The notes beneath the pieces were generated by a model. That model was not told the origin of the DNA. It searched no databases and saw only the letters and a list, made by a program, of their open reading frames with translations. Position numbers and translations under genes: made by a program. Positions 24,742 through 33,189 of a DNA stretch of 37,115 bases are shown piece by piece (the stretch's first letter is position 1; every line of letters begins with the position of its first letter). Source of the DNA: Nitrospirota bacterium (GTDB lineage Bacteria > Nitrospirota > JACRHL01); contig JAOUMB010000026.1 in the NCBI GenBank assembly GCA_029881725.1, positions 1-37,115 of the forward strand, in the 5' to 3' direction.

Positions 24742-25272
24742 CTACTGTACCGCCTCCGACTGTTCCAGTGCCAGCAGGCGCCGTTTCAGGTCCAGCCCGC
24801 CGGTGAAGCCGCCCAGCCCGCCGCCCGCCGCCACCACCCGGTGGCACGGCACCAGCAGCGGCACCGGGTTGGCTCCCAGCGCCTGCCCCACCGCCCGCGC
24901 CGCGCCGGGGGAGCCCACCGCTTCCGCCACCTGGGCATAGGTTCGGGTCTGGCCACGGGGAATCTGCGCCGCCGCGCACCACACGGCCATCTGGAATGGG
25001 GTACCGTCAATATCCAGTGGCACGCCGGACAGGTCCGCATGGGCCCCGTTCAGCCAGGCCACGATCAGCTTGCCACCGGGAAACGCATGTGGAAACACGT
25101 GGCTGAGCGGTTTTCCGGGAAACACCTCGCGCGCCCAGCGGGGCCCGGCGCCCAGTTCCACCCGGCACACCCCGCGCGGGGTGGCGGCCAGCCCCACCGG
25201 CCCCAGAGGGGAGATCACAAAGCTCCACGAAAGGCCCGGCGGCAGGGGGATCACCGGTATACTGCCGCCCAT
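24742..25272 (-). CDS. ogt: Methylated-DNA-[protein]-cysteine S-methyltransferase
   Basis: This suicidal repair protein takes methyl groups from O6-methylguanine. The 176-residue protein has the active site PCHR at 142-145 (C143), 'GQTRTYAQVAEAVGSPGAAR' with the helix-turn-helix and Arg finger R126, and 'GGLGGFTGGLDLKRRLLALE'. It lacks the Ada regulatory domain, hence ogt. ATG 25272 has GGGAAGA 5 nt upstream; in-frame starts further up would run into apbE. Its start codon overlaps the apbE start on the other strand. Confidence 0.93.
   Translation of the reverse strand: MGGSIPVIPLPPGLSWSFVISPLGPVGLAATPRGVCRVELGAGPRWAREVFPGKPLSHVFPHAFPGGKLIVAWLNGAHADLSGVPLDIDGTPFQMAVWCAAAQIPRGQTRTYAQVAEAVGSPGAARAVGQALGANPVPLLVPCHRVVAAGGGLGGFTGGLDLKRRLLALEQSEAVQ
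25258..25263 (+). promoter_or_regulatory. Candidate -10 box for apbE, inside the ogt start region
   Basis: TATACT ends 7 bp before the apbE ATG, so transcription would begin within 1-2 nt of the start codon. No -35 hexamer is evident at 16-18 bp, and no ribosome site precedes apbE. Confidence 0.3.
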
Positions 25273-26311
25273 GCCGTCTTCCCGCCGCATCGGATTTTCG
25301 CTGGCTGTCTGGATCATGCTGGCCTCCTGTACGCCGTCCACTCCCCAAATCGTACACCGATCCGAACTGCATATGGGAACCACAATCACCCTGACCGTGG
25401 TGGCCACCAGCGAAACCGTCGCCAACACGGCCCTGAATGCGGGATTTGCCACCGTGGCGGAAATGGAGCGGCTGTTTTCCAGCTACCGGCAGGACAGCGT
25501 CCTGGCGCAGGTCAACCGGGCCGCCGGTGGGGAGCCGGTGAGCGTGCCGGGCGATTTCGTGACGCTGGCCCTGCTCGCGCGCAAGGCCACCGAGGTGTCC
25601 GAAGGGGCCTTCAACCCGCTGGTGGGTCCGGCGGTCAGGCTGTGGGGCATCCCGGAAAACCCCCGGGTGCCGGACGAGGCGGAACTGACCGCCCTGCGGC
25701 CGCTGGTGAGCGATCCCCAAGGGTTGGCCATCGACGAATTCAGCCACCGGGTGCGCCTGCGGGAACCCGGCATGGCGCTGGGTTACGGCGGCATCGCCAA
25801 GGGGTTTACCGCCGACAAGGTGACGGAGGTGCTGCAAGGGCACGGCATTGCCGGCGGCATCGTGGCCATTGCGGGGGACATCCGCGTGTTCGGCACGCAC
25901 CCGGACGGCACCCCCTGGCGCGTCGGCGTGCGCCCACCCCGGGAAGGTGAAGGAAGCGGCCCGCTGGCCACGCTGGAAATGACCGGCGGCGCGGTGTCCA
26001 CCAGCGGCGATTACGAACGCTTTTTCGAACTGGACGGGGTGCGCTATCACCACATCCTGGACCCGCGCACCCTGTGGCCCGCGAAGGCCGGGACGGTGAG
26101 CGTGACCGTCACCGCCCACTCCGGGGCCCTGGCCGACGCGCTGGCCACCGCACTGTTCGTGATGGGGCCGGTGGAGGGGCTGGCGCTGGCGGAGCGGATG
26201 CCGCGCGTGGAGGCCCTGTTCGTGGACACGACGGGCACACAGAGCGCCACCTCCGGCTGGCCCGGCACGGAGTTCCTTCGGGAACCCCCGGCGAACGGCC
26301 TCAGGGATTGA
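25271..26311 (+). CDS. apbE: FAD:protein FMN transferase ApbE, lipoprotein
   Basis: ApbE attaches FMN covalently to Ser/Thr of flavoproteins such as NqrB/C and RnfD/G in the periplasm. The 346-residue protein has a signal with lipobox 'MLASC' (C20), 'HMGTTITLTVVATSE', the flavin-binding 'GYGGIAKGFTADKV' (171-184), 'AVSTSGDYERFF' and the metal site region 'HHILDPRTLWPA' with 'DALATALFVMG'. No Nqr or Rnf genes are in the window. ATG 25271 begins the signal peptide; it lacks a ribosome site. The 3' end overlaps the next, convergent gene by 11 bp. Confidence 0.94.
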   Translation: MPSSRRIGFSLAVWIMLASCTPSTPQIVHRSELHMGTTITLTVVATSETVANTALNAGFATVAEMERLFSSYRQDSVLAQVNRAAGGEPVSVPGDFVTLALLARKATEVSEGAFNPLVGPAVRLWGIPENPRVPDEAELTALRPLVSDPQGLAIDEFSHRVRLREPGMALGYGGIAKGFTADKVTEVLQGHGIAGGIVAIAGDIRVFGTHPDGTPWRVGVRPPREGEGSGPLATLEMTGGAVSTSGDYERFFELDGVRYHHILDPRTLWPAKAGTVSVTVTAHSGALADALATALFVMGPVEGLALAERMPRVEALFVDTTGTQSATSGWPGTEFLREPPANGLRD

Positions 26312-27428
26312 GAATTTTGGAGTGACTCTTGAACTGCGGCCGGATGTCGCGGCCGCACACCTCGGAGAGGATCTTGCCCACCGCCTCGGTAAAGTCGTAC
26401 ATGGGACGCGTGGTGAGCGTCTTGTACAGGGTGGTGTCGTCCACGTAGATCTCCAGGATCGACTTTTCCGCATTGTAGTGGTGCGGGATCAGGTTGCCCG
26501 GATTGAACGGCGCGAACTGTTCGTCCTGATGCAGGCGGTCGATAATCCGGTCCCACAGCACCTCGAAGCTGCCCAGGTCCAGGTTCTCGTAAAACCGGCC
26601 GATCATCTGCTGCACCTGCTCCACCATCCCGTCGTGCAGATGGGTATAGATGTCGATGTACCGCTCCAGCGAGGTATTGCGGATAATGTTGGTGGAATAG
26701 AAGGCGTCGTAGGCCGGGGACCGGTAGCGGTTCACGTACTGGATTTCCTCCGCGTGGGACAGCTCGATGTCGCCGTCCGGGTCAATCTCGGCCTCCAGCA
26801 GTTCCCCGTCGAACACCACCAGCGGAAACACCAGATAAAAGCGTTTTTCGTCGCGGGCGATCTTCCGGTTGCGGTAGAAGTCCAGTTCCGAGGTCTGGGC
26901 CTTCATCACGCCAAAAATGGCGTTATAGACGTTGTTGCTGGCGATCACCCGGAAGAACGGGCTGGTCTGGCCGGTTTTTTTCTCCTCGGACACCTCGGAG
27001 AAGGTGTAGGCCTTGCGGGGGAACTGGAACAGGTCCAGCTGATCCCGCTCGCCCATGCCGGCGAGCAGCGCGGTGGGGGACAGGTAACGGTCCACCTCCT
27101 CGATCTCGTTGTGGTAGTAGAGCGGAGCGGTGTGCATGTTGATGTCGCCCAGGTAGCCCCCCTTGGTGTAGAACACCCAGCGGTTCTTGGCGCTCTTCTT
27201 GGCTTCGATCACCACCACGGTGATGTAGGCGGTGGCTTCGCGCACCTCGGTGATGCGGTAGGCGACCAGATCGATCTCCTTGCCCTTGTGGTCGTCCTTG
27301 TCCACATAGAACTTGTTGGGGACGATCATCCACCCCTTGGATTCGAACATCTTGCCGATCTGATGCTCGAAGATATGCCCGGTCTTGGTAAGGGCGCGTT
27401 TTATTTTGTCCAGATCCGAGGTGCTCAT
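26301..27428 (-). CDS. Unrecognised protein with PD-(D/E)XK nuclease-like N-terminus
   Basis: The 375-residue protein is not one I recognise. The first 80 residues look like a PD-(D/E)XK fold: 'GHIFEHQIGKMFESKGWMI' (E21), 'KGKEIDLVAYRI' (D53) and 'ITVVVIEAKKSAKNRW' (E75, K77), which matches the E...D...ExK order of restriction-like enzymes. The remainder is mixed alpha/beta with many charged and aromatic residues, 'YYHNEIEEVDRYLS', 'FYLVFPLVVFDGELLEAEI' and a Tyr-rich C-terminal part. No signal peptide or methylase partner. Lys, Tyr and Ile use is higher than in neighbours. ATG 27428 has AGGGCGG upstream. Confidence 0.75.
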   Translation of the reverse strand: MSTSDLDKIKRALTKTGHIFEHQIGKMFESKGWMIVPNKFYVDKDDHKGKEIDLVAYRITEVREATAYITVVVIEAKKSAKNRWVFYTKGGYLGDINMHTAPLYYHNEIEEVDRYLSPTALLAGMGERDQLDLFQFPRKAYTFSEVSEEKKTGQTSPFFRVIASNNVYNAIFGVMKAQTSELDFYRNRKIARDEKRFYLVFPLVVFDGELLEAEIDPDGDIELSHAEEIQYVNRYRSPAYDAFYSTNIIRNTSLERYIDIYTHLHDGMVEQVQQMIGRFYENLDLGSFEVLWDRIIDRLHQDEQFAPFNPGNLIPHHYNAEKSILEIYVDDTTLYKTLTTRPMYDFTEAVGKILSEVCGRDIRPQFKSHSKILNP

Positions 27429-27578
27429 CCGCCCTGTGGCCGCCGCCGTGCAGCGGCCTTTTCTCCCAAATCAACCCTGCCAGTTTGTGCCCGTGTCCCC
27501 CGGGCCGGGAAGGGGCCGCCGCGTCACCCCGCCCCGACGGGGTACCCCCAGCGGAAAATTTCCCTCTAAAATTACTCT
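27429..27578. promoter_or_regulatory. Divergent intergenic region
   Basis: This 150-bp gap separates two outward-facing genes. A TAAAAT at 27567-27572 could be the -10 of the NHL gene, placing the transcript start on its GTG codon; no -35 is seen. A GC-rich inverted stretch around 27530-27548 may form a hairpin. Confidence 0.3.
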
Positions 27579-28736
27579 GTGAACCCCGGATTGTCCAAGC
27601 ACTTTGCACGAATTTCCCTCCTTGGCGGGGGGTTGGCGCTGTTTTTTGCATCGCCGTTGCCGGGTGCGGTTGCGCCCAAAGCGCCTCCTGCGGCCCCCGA
27701 TCCAGGCTGGCGGGTGGAGCGCGTGGCGGGCGGCTTCCCCCCCGGCCACCAGGACGGAACGGGGCCGGAGGCCCGCTTCAAGTGGCCCACCGATGTGGCC
27801 ATCGCGGACGATTTCACCGCCTGGGTGGCCGATTTTGGCAACAACTGCATCCGCCGCATCGGGGCCGACGGCCGGGTGAGCACCGTGGCGGGCGACGGGC
27901 AGGCCGGGTTCGCCGACGGAACCGGCAGCGCGGCCCGCTTCGACGGTCCCAACGGCATCGCCCTGGGCCGGGACGGCAACCTGTACGTGGCCGACGCGGG
28001 CAATGCCCGCATCCGCAAAATGACCCCCGGCGGCAGCGTCACCACGGTGGCCGGCGACGGCACCCGGGGCCACCGGGACGGCCCGGCGGGATTTGCGCGT
28101 TTCAATTACCCCACCGGCATCGCCGCCGCCCCCGACGGAACCCTGTATGTGGTGGACCGCTGGGACCACCGGGTGCGGGTCATCCACCCGGACGGCACCG
28201 TGGGCACCGTGGCCGGAGACGGGAAACCCGGCTTTGTGGACGGCCCGGCGGCGCGCTTCAACAATCCCCTGTCCGCCGTGTGGGATGCCCACTGGGGACT
28301 GGTGGTGACCGATTCCGGCAATCAGGCGGTGCGCCGCATCGACAGCGGCGGCACGGTGACCACCCTGGCCGGCGGCTCCCCCGGGGACGCGGATGGGGTC
28401 GGTGCCGCGGCGCGCTTTCACTGGGTCACCGGCATTGCCGGAGACGGGCGCGGCAACCTGTATCTGGCGGATACCCTGAATTTCAGGGTGCGGCGCATGG
28501 ACCGTCAGCGGCGGGTGGAGCGCGTGGCCGGCTCCGGCATCCAGGGGGTGACCGACGGCCCCGGCACGATCGCCCGCTTCGCCTTCATGACCGGCCTGGA
28601 GCGCGATCCGGCGGGCAACCTGTGGGTGACCGATTCCAAGGCCGCCGCGGTACGCCGCATCATGCGCGGAAGTCTGACCGTGCAGGGGGAATCCCCCATC
28701 CGCACCGCTAGAACTCGATCCCCTTCTGAGCCTTGA
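27579..28736 (+). CDS. Secreted NHL-repeat beta-propeller protein
   Basis: The 385-residue product starts with a signal-like stretch ('ISLLGGGLALFFASPLPGAVA') and then repeats a blade of about 55 residues six times: 'TVAGDG..G..DG...ARF..P.GIA....G.LYVAD..N.RIR.I...G.V'. The clearest blades begin near residues 46, 102, 155, 207, 259 and 313. NHL propellers bind proteins, RNA or sugars, and some are peptidyl-glycine lyases; no catalytic residues are evident. GTG 27579 is taken as the start because the signal peptide begins there, although there is no ribosome site. The end overlaps cobO by 29 bp on the opposite strand. Confidence 0.85.
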   Translation: MNPGLSKHFARISLLGGGLALFFASPLPGAVAPKAPPAAPDPGWRVERVAGGFPPGHQDGTGPEARFKWPTDVAIADDFTAWVADFGNNCIRRIGADGRVSTVAGDGQAGFADGTGSAARFDGPNGIALGRDGNLYVADAGNARIRKMTPGGSVTTVAGDGTRGHRDGPAGFARFNYPTGIAAAPDGTLYVVDRWDHRVRVIHPDGTVGTVAGDGKPGFVDGPAARFNNPLSAVWDAHWGLVVTDSGNQAVRRIDSGGTVTTLAGGSPGDADGVGAAARFHWVTGIAGDGRGNLYLADTLNFRVRRMDRQRRVERVAGSGIQGVTDGPGTIARFAFMTGLERDPAGNLWVTDSKAAAVRRIMRGSLTVQGESPIRTARTRSPSEP

Positions 28737-29304
28737 TACCCGCCTCGTAGGGGTGCTTTATCTTCACCATTTCGGTGATCAGGTCCGCCACCGCCTCCAC
28801 CTCCGGCGGCGGGTTGCGCCCGGTGAGCACCACGTGCAGGTTGGCCGGGCGGGTGGTCAGAAACTCGACCACCTCGGCGGCGGGCAGGTAATCGTAACCG
28901 AGCACGTAGTTGATCTCGTCCAGAATCAGCATGCGGTATTCGCCACTGGCCGCTTTTTGCCGGGCCAGATCCCACCCTTCGCGCACGCGGGCAATGTCCC
29001 TGGCCCGGTCTTTTGTGTCCCAGGTAAATCCGTCACCCATGGGGTGAATTTCGAAGCGCCCCCCGAAGGCCTTGGCGGCCTCGTGCTCCCCGCAACTCCA
29101 CTTGCCCTTGATGAACTGGATCATGCAGACCTTCCAGCCATACCCCAGGGCGCGCAACGCCAGCCCCAGGGCGGCGGTGGTCTTGCCCTTGCCGTCGCCG
29201 GAGTGGATCAGCACCAGGCCGTCCTTTTTACCCTTCACCACCGGGGGCGGGGTTTGCGGGGATGCCCCGGTGTCTGCGGCGGAGCTGCCGGACGCCTCGG
29301 CCAC
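28708..29304 (-). CDS. cobO: Cob(I)yrinic acid a,c-diamide adenosyltransferase
   Basis: CobO/BtuR moves the adenosyl group of ATP to the corrin cobalt. The 198-residue protein has the P-loop 'GDGKGKTTAALG' (about 36-47), 'VCMIQFIKGKWSCGE', 'GDGFTWDTKD', 'LILDEINYVLGYDYL' and 'VKIKHPYEAGIKAQKGIEF', all family signatures. The GTG at 29304 is in frame but has a weak ribosome site and leads into a low-complexity Ala/Ser/Pro tract; a GTG further in ('VKGKKDGLV') is an alternative. It follows cobJ after 7 bp. Other corrin genes must be elsewhere. Confidence 0.95.
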   Translation of the reverse strand: MAEASGSSAADTGASPQTPPPVVKGKKDGLVLIHSGDGKGKTTAALGLALRALGYGWKVCMIQFIKGKWSCGEHEAAKAFGGRFEIHPMGDGFTWDTKDRARDIARVREGWDLARQKAASGEYRMLILDEINYVLGYDYLPAAEVVEFLTTRPANLHVVLTGRNPPPEVEAVADLITEMVKIKHPYEAGIKAQKGIEF

Positions 29305-29311
29305 GGCGGGA

Positions 29312-30154
29312 TCAGCCGGACAGGCCGGTGGAGAGCGAGCGGCCCGGGGTTTCCCCCGCCTTCACCGCGCGGGTGTCCAACTGGTATTTGTTGGCATAGC
29401 CACGCGGGGTGATCATCAGCCCGTCGAAGGTGAAGGTGGTGGAGTTGCCCACCAGCACCGTGGTCAGCATGCCGATCTTGTGCTCCAGCATGTGGGACAG
29501 GGTGCTCAGCACGATGTCCTCCCGCTCCCGGTAAGCGCTCTTGACCAGCGCCACCGGGGTTTCCGGGGCGCGGTGCCCCAACAGGATTTCCTGCGCGCGC
29601 ACGATCTGCCGGGTGCGGCGGCCGCTTTTGGGATTGTACAGCGCCACCACGAAATCGGCGGCGGCGGCCGCCTCCAGGCGCTTTTCGATCACCGGCCAGG
29701 GGGTGAGCAGGTCGGACAGGGAGATGGCGCAAAAGTCGTGGGTCAGCGGCGCGCCCACCCGCGCGGCACAGGCGGAAAGGGCGGTCACGCCGGGCACCAC
29801 CTCCACCTCCACGTCACCGCCGTTCGGATGCCAGCCCGCCTCCCGAAGCACCTCGTAGGTGGGTCCGGCCATGCCGTACACCCCCACGTCGCCGCTGGAA
29901 ATCAGCGCCACCACGCACCCCTCGCGGGCCCGGGTGAGCGCCAGTTCGCACCGGTCCAGTTCCTCGGTCATGCCCTTTTCGATGACCTCCTTGCCCTTCA
30001 GCAGGGGGGCGACCAGATCGATGTAGGTGGAATATCCGATGACCACCTGAGCCTCGCCGATGGCCTGATGGGCGCGCACGGTCAGGTGATCCGGGTGGCC
30101 CGGGCCAAAGCCCACCAGCAGAATGCGGCCGGGCGCGAAAGCTGCGTCGGTCAT
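29312..30154 (-). CDS. cobJ: Precorrin-3B C17-methyltransferase
   Basis: CobJ/CbiH contracts the corrin ring and methylates C17. The 280-residue protein is of the tetrapyrrole methylase family: 'ILLVGFGPGHPDHLTVRAHQ' (11-30), 'GYSTYIDLVAPL', 'SSGDVGVYGMAGPTYEVL', 'VVPGVTALSACAARVGAPL' and 'YNPKSGRRTRQI'. 'GVYGM' and the C-terminal 'TTVLVGNSTTFTFDGLMITP' are characteristic of CobJ rather than CobM or CobI. It lies between usp (26 bp) and cobO (7 bp) on one probable transcript. Confidence 0.94.
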   Translation of the reverse strand: MTDAAFAPGRILLVGFGPGHPDHLTVRAHQAIGEAQVVIGYSTYIDLVAPLLKGKEVIEKGMTEELDRCELALTRAREGCVVALISSGDVGVYGMAGPTYEVLREAGWHPNGGDVEVEVVPGVTALSACAARVGAPLTHDFCAISLSDLLTPWPVIEKRLEAAAAADFVVALYNPKSGRRTRQIVRAQEILLGHRAPETPVALVKSAYREREDIVLSTLSHMLEHKIGMLTTVLVGNSTTFTFDGLMITPRGYANKYQLDTRAVKAGETPGRSLSTGLSG

Positions 30155-30180
30155 GAAAAAAGATCCTCAGGCGCCCCGGT

Positions 30181-30633
30181 TCAGGGCATTTTGAATGAAT
30201 GGCCCGGCATGCGCACCGTGAGCACCGGGCACGGCGCCTTGCGCACCACCTTTTCGGCCACGCTGCCCAACAGGGCGTGTTCCAGGGCCGTGCGGCCGTG
30301 GGTGCCGAGCACGATCAGGTCGCTGTTGTCGTCCCGCGCGGCGCGCACGATCTCCGTGATCGGGCTGCCCTGCACCAGCTCCGCAGTCACCGAAAACGGC
30401 TCATCGGCCAGGGACTCCAGCAGTTCGTCCATCATCTTTTGCAGGGTGTTGTGCACCGCCTCGTACTGCACCGAGTTGTCCATGCCGAAGTCCACCACAT
30501 AGGAGAACAACTGCACCACGTGAATCACGTGCAGGTCGGCCTTGTACTGGCGGGCCAGATCCACGGCATATTTCTGCGCGTGGGCCGCATGGTCGGAAAA
30601 ATCGGTGGGAAAAAGGATACGTTCGAATTTCAT
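30181..30633 (-). CDS. Universal stress protein (UspA family)
   Basis: The 150-residue protein has the UspA fold signatures 'ILFPTDFSDHAAHAQKYAVD' and the ATP-binding 'LGTHGRTALEHALLGSVAEK', with the G-x2-G-x9-G-S spacing of nucleotide-binding members. 'APCPVLTVR' near the end is also typical. Role is probably stress or energy-limitation response; no partner is evident. AGGAG precedes the ATG by 6 nt. It is 12 bp from the SDR gene upstream and 26 bp from cobJ downstream. Confidence 0.92.
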   Translation of the reverse strand: MKFERILFPTDFSDHAAHAQKYAVDLARQYKADLHVIHVVQLFSYVVDFGMDNSVQYEAVHNTLQKMMDELLESLADEPFSVTAELVQGSPITEIVRAARDDNSDLIVLGTHGRTALEHALLGSVAEKVVRKAPCPVLTVRMPGHSFKMP

Positions 30634-30645
30634 ACCGGCTCCTGT

Positions 30646-31401
30646 TCAGCCCGCGCCGCCCCCGGTGGGGACAACCGCTTCCATGGGAATCATGCCGCCG
30701 CTTTCCACCCCGTCCTCCCCGGTGGCCAGCGCCACGATGCGCGCGGCCACCGCCTCCGGCGCCAGCATTGGCACCCCGTCCACCTTAAGGATATCCCGTA
30801 CCAGCGGCGTGTCCACGATATCCGGACACACGGCCACCACGCGCACCCCGTCGTCGGCCATCTCCCGCGCCCAGGACTGGGTGAGCGAGATCAGCGCCGC
30901 CTTGGACGCGCAATAGGCGGACAGAAACGGCGCCCCGGACACCCCGGCCATGCCGGCCACATTCACGATCAGCCCGCGCTTGCGGGAGATCATCTCCTCC
31001 ACCAGCGCGCGCACCACCAGAAACGGCCCGCCCACGTTGGTGGTGAGGGTTTCGGTGAACGCCTCCAGGGGCGCGTCCAGCATCTGGTCCATGTGCATCA
31101 CCCCGGCGGCGTTTACGATGATGTCGATGCGCCGGAATTTTTTGAGCAGCTTTTCCGACATGTTTTCCACCGATGTGGAATTGGTCACGTCCAGTTCGAT
31201 GGGCAGCCCGGCCACGCCGAATTCCAGTTCCAGTTCACGGGCCAGGGCCTCGGCCCGGTGCCGGGTGCGGCACCCCACCGCCACGTGGGCTCCCGCCGCC
31301 GCCAGCGCGCGGGCGGTGGCATACCCGATGCCGCCGGTGGCGCCGGTGACCAGCGCCACCTGCTTGCGCAGGGGCTGTTGTTGAGGGGGGCTGTCGGGCA
31401 T
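30646..31401 (-). CDS. SDR-family oxidoreductase lacking the usual catalytic Ser
   Basis: The 251-residue protein is a classical short-chain dehydrogenase: 'TGATGGIG' cofactor loop (19-26), 'NAAG' (97-100), and Y163-x3-K167 in 'AYCASKAAL'. The position 13 residues before the Tyr, normally the catalytic Ser, is G150 in 'NVAGMAGVSGA'. Ser155 could take over or the enzyme may be altered or inactive. Possible substrates include 3-oxoacyl thioesters or sugars; none is indicated. ATG 31401 is chosen because the Rossmann fold begins here and the promoter lies just above; longer frames overlap hemL's leader. Confidence 0.85.
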   Translation of the reverse strand: MPDSPPQQQPLRKQVALVTGATGGIGYATARALAAAGAHVAVGCRTRHRAEALARELELEFGVAGLPIELDVTNSTSVENMSEKLLKKFRRIDIIVNAAGVMHMDQMLDAPLEAFTETLTTNVGGPFLVVRALVEEMISRKRGLIVNVAGMAGVSGAPFLSAYCASKAALISLTQSWAREMADDGVRVVAVCPDIVDTPLVRDILKVDGVPMLAPEAVAARIVALATGEDGVESGGMIPMEAVVPTGGGAG

Positions 31402-31424
31402 TAAAATCGTCCGCAATAAGGAAT

Positions 31425-31439
31425 CCCGTACTATACGGG
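31425..31439. promoter_or_regulatory. Palindrome over the SDR promoter -10
   Basis: CCCGTA-CTA-TACGGG covers the -10 box of the SDR gene. It may be an operator; no regulator is linked. Confidence 0.35.
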
Positions 31440-31458
31440 CACCGCCCCGGCGGCGCAA
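31430..31458 (-). promoter_or_regulatory. Probable promoter of SDR-usp-cobJ-cobO
   Basis: On the minus strand TTGCGC, 17 bp, TATAGT; transcript start about 22 nt before the SDR ATG. The -10 is strong, the -35 moderate. Confidence 0.5.
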
Positions 31459-31479
31459 GATAACCGCCCGGGCGCGGGG

Positions 31480-31509
31480 TGGACAGCCCCCGTGCGCCCC
31501 GATTACAAT
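31480..31509 (+). promoter_or_regulatory. Probable promoter of hemL
   Basis: TGGACA (5 of 6), 18 bp, TACAAT (5 of 6). Start of transcription near 31516 gives an 80-nt leader with a good ribosome site before hemL. Confidence 0.6.
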
Positions 31510-31595
31510 CCCCGCTTCGATTTTTTCCCGTTTTCCCGCCCCGGCGCCGTTCGCTCCGCAGGCCACCTTTACCCGACTTCGTCAGGAGACAGACC

Positions 31596-32876
31596 ATGCG
31601 CAACCGCTCCGCAGCCCTGTTCAGAGAAGCCCAGCGGGTCCTGCCCGGCGGCGTGGACAGCCCGGTGCGCGCCTTCAAGGGCGTGGGCGGCACCCCGCCA
31701 TTCATCTCCCGCGCCAAGGGCGCCTACGTGTGGGATGCCGACGGCAATCAGTACATCGACTACGTGGGCAGTTGGGGGCCGATGATCCTGGGCCACAACG
31801 CCGAGCCGGTGAAACAGGCCCTCACCGAGGCCCTGGAGGACGGCACCAGCTTCGGCGCCCCCACCGAGCGCGAGATCAAGCTGGCGGAACTGGTCATCGG
31901 CGCGGTGCCGTCCATCGAGATGGTGCGTTTTGTCAGTTCCGGCACCGAAGCCACCATGAGCGCCCTGCGGCTCGCCCGCGGCTACACCGGGCGCGACCTG
32001 ATCCTCAAGTTCGACGGCTGCTACCATGGCCATGGCGACTCCCTGCTGGTGAAGGCCGGCTCCGGGGCCGCCACCCTGGGCGTGCCCGACAGCGCCGGAG
32101 TGCCCGCCGCCGTGGCCCACGACACCCTCACCTGCCCCTACAACGATCTGGACATGGTGAAGGAGATCGTGGCCGGACGCCCCGATTCCATCGCCGCCAT
32201 CATCGTGGAGCCCATCGCGGGCAACATGGGGTTCGTCAAACCGCTGCCCGGCTTTCTGGAGGGCCTGCGCGAAATCTGCACCCGCTACGGCATCGTGCTC
32301 ATCTTCGACGAGGTGATGACCGGTTTCCGCGTGGCCTACGGCGGGTATCAGGAGATCTGCCGGGTCACCCCGGACCTGACCACCCTGGGCAAAATCATCG
32401 GCGGCGGCCTGCCGGTGGGCGCCTTTGGCGGCAAGCGCCAAATCATGGAAAAAATCGCCCCCCTGGGCCCCGTGTATCAGGCCGGCACCCTGTCCGGCAA
32501 CCCACTGGCCATGAGCGCGGGCATCGCCACCCTCACCGAGCTCAAGCGCCCCGGCGTCTACGAGCGGCTGGATGCCCTCGGCTCACGCCTGGCGGCGGGC
32601 CTGAAAGGAGCGGCGGTAAAGGCCAACGTCGGCGTGTTCCTGGACCGGCAGGGCTCCATGGGGTGCATGTATTTCAGAAAGGGCGCGGTGCACAACTACG
32701 CCGACGCCGCCCAGAGCGACCTGACGCGCTTTAAAACCTATTTCCACGGCATGCTCGACAACGGCATCTACCTGGCCCCCAGCCAGTTCGAGGCCGGCTT
32801 CATCTCCCTCACCCACACCGAAGCCGACATCGACCGCACCATCGCCGTGGCCGAAAAAATCATGGCCACCCTCTAG
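31596..32876 (+). CDS. hemL: Glutamate-1-semialdehyde 2,1-aminomutase
   Basis: HemL makes 5-aminolevulinate in the C5 route of haem synthesis, using the glutamyl-tRNA made by GltX (also in this window). The 426-residue PLP enzyme has '[14 protein letters not shown]' (55-68), '[17 protein letters not shown]', '[18 protein letters not shown]', '[12 protein letters not shown]'-type '[10 protein letters not shown]' and the PLP lysine K266 in '[16 protein letters not shown]'. AGGAG precedes the ATG at 31596. The gene runs alone and converges on speE across a repeat-filled gap. Confidence 0.97.
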   Translation: MRNRSAALFREAQRVLPGGVDSPVRAFKGVGGTPPFISRAKGAYVWDADGNQYIDYVGSWGPMILGHNAEPVKQALTEALEDGTSFGAPTEREIKLAELVIGAVPSIEMVRFVSSGTEATMSALRLARGYTGRDLILKFDGCYHGHGDSLLVKAGSGAATLGVPDSAGVPAAVAHDTLTCPYNDLDMVKEIVAGRPDSIAAIIVEPIAGNMGFVKPLPGFLEGLREICTRYGIVLIFDEVMTGFRVAYGGYQEICRVTPDLTTLGKIIGGGLPVGAFGGKRQIMEKIAPLGPVYQAGTLSGNPLAMSAGIATLTELKRPGVYERLDALGSRLAAGLKGAAVKANVGVFLDRQGSMGCMYFRKGAVHNYADAAQSDLTRFKTYFHGMLDNGIYLAPSQFEAGFISLTHTEADIDRTIAVAEKIMATL

Positions 32877-33125
32877 TGCGCTGGGCGCACGGCCATATTT
32901 GCTGATGGGAAGGGGAATCCGGTCGATCCTTCAACGCTGATCGAAAAGTGCCACGGGCAGTTGATGGACAAAGTGGCCCGGTCGGGCCTACGACCCTGAT
33001 CGAAAAGTGCCACGGCCAACAGTGCGGGGCGCACGGCCATATTTGCTGATGGGCAGGGGGACCCGGTCGGTCCTAACAACGCTGATCGAAGAGTGCCACG
33101 GGCAACAGTGCGGGGCGCACGGCCG
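32876..33125. repeat. Intergenic repeat patch A (three degenerate copies)
   Basis: A unit of about 60 bp with the constant part 'CTGATCGAAAAGTGCCACGG' occurs with starts at about 32901, 32960 and 33045; the first and third copies are preceded by 'GGGCGCACGGCCATATTT'. Hairpins GTGCGC-TGG-GCGCAC (32876-32890) and GTGCG-GGG-CGCAC (33022-33034, again near 33108-33120) recur at the joints. The patch lies between two convergent genes, where repeated palindromes are common. It starts within the hemL stop codon. Confidence 0.8.
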
Positions 33126-33189
33126 GATTCACCTCGCGATGTCGTTTTGACGACCCGCCCTGCGCGGGAGCTCCCACGCACGGCGCATG

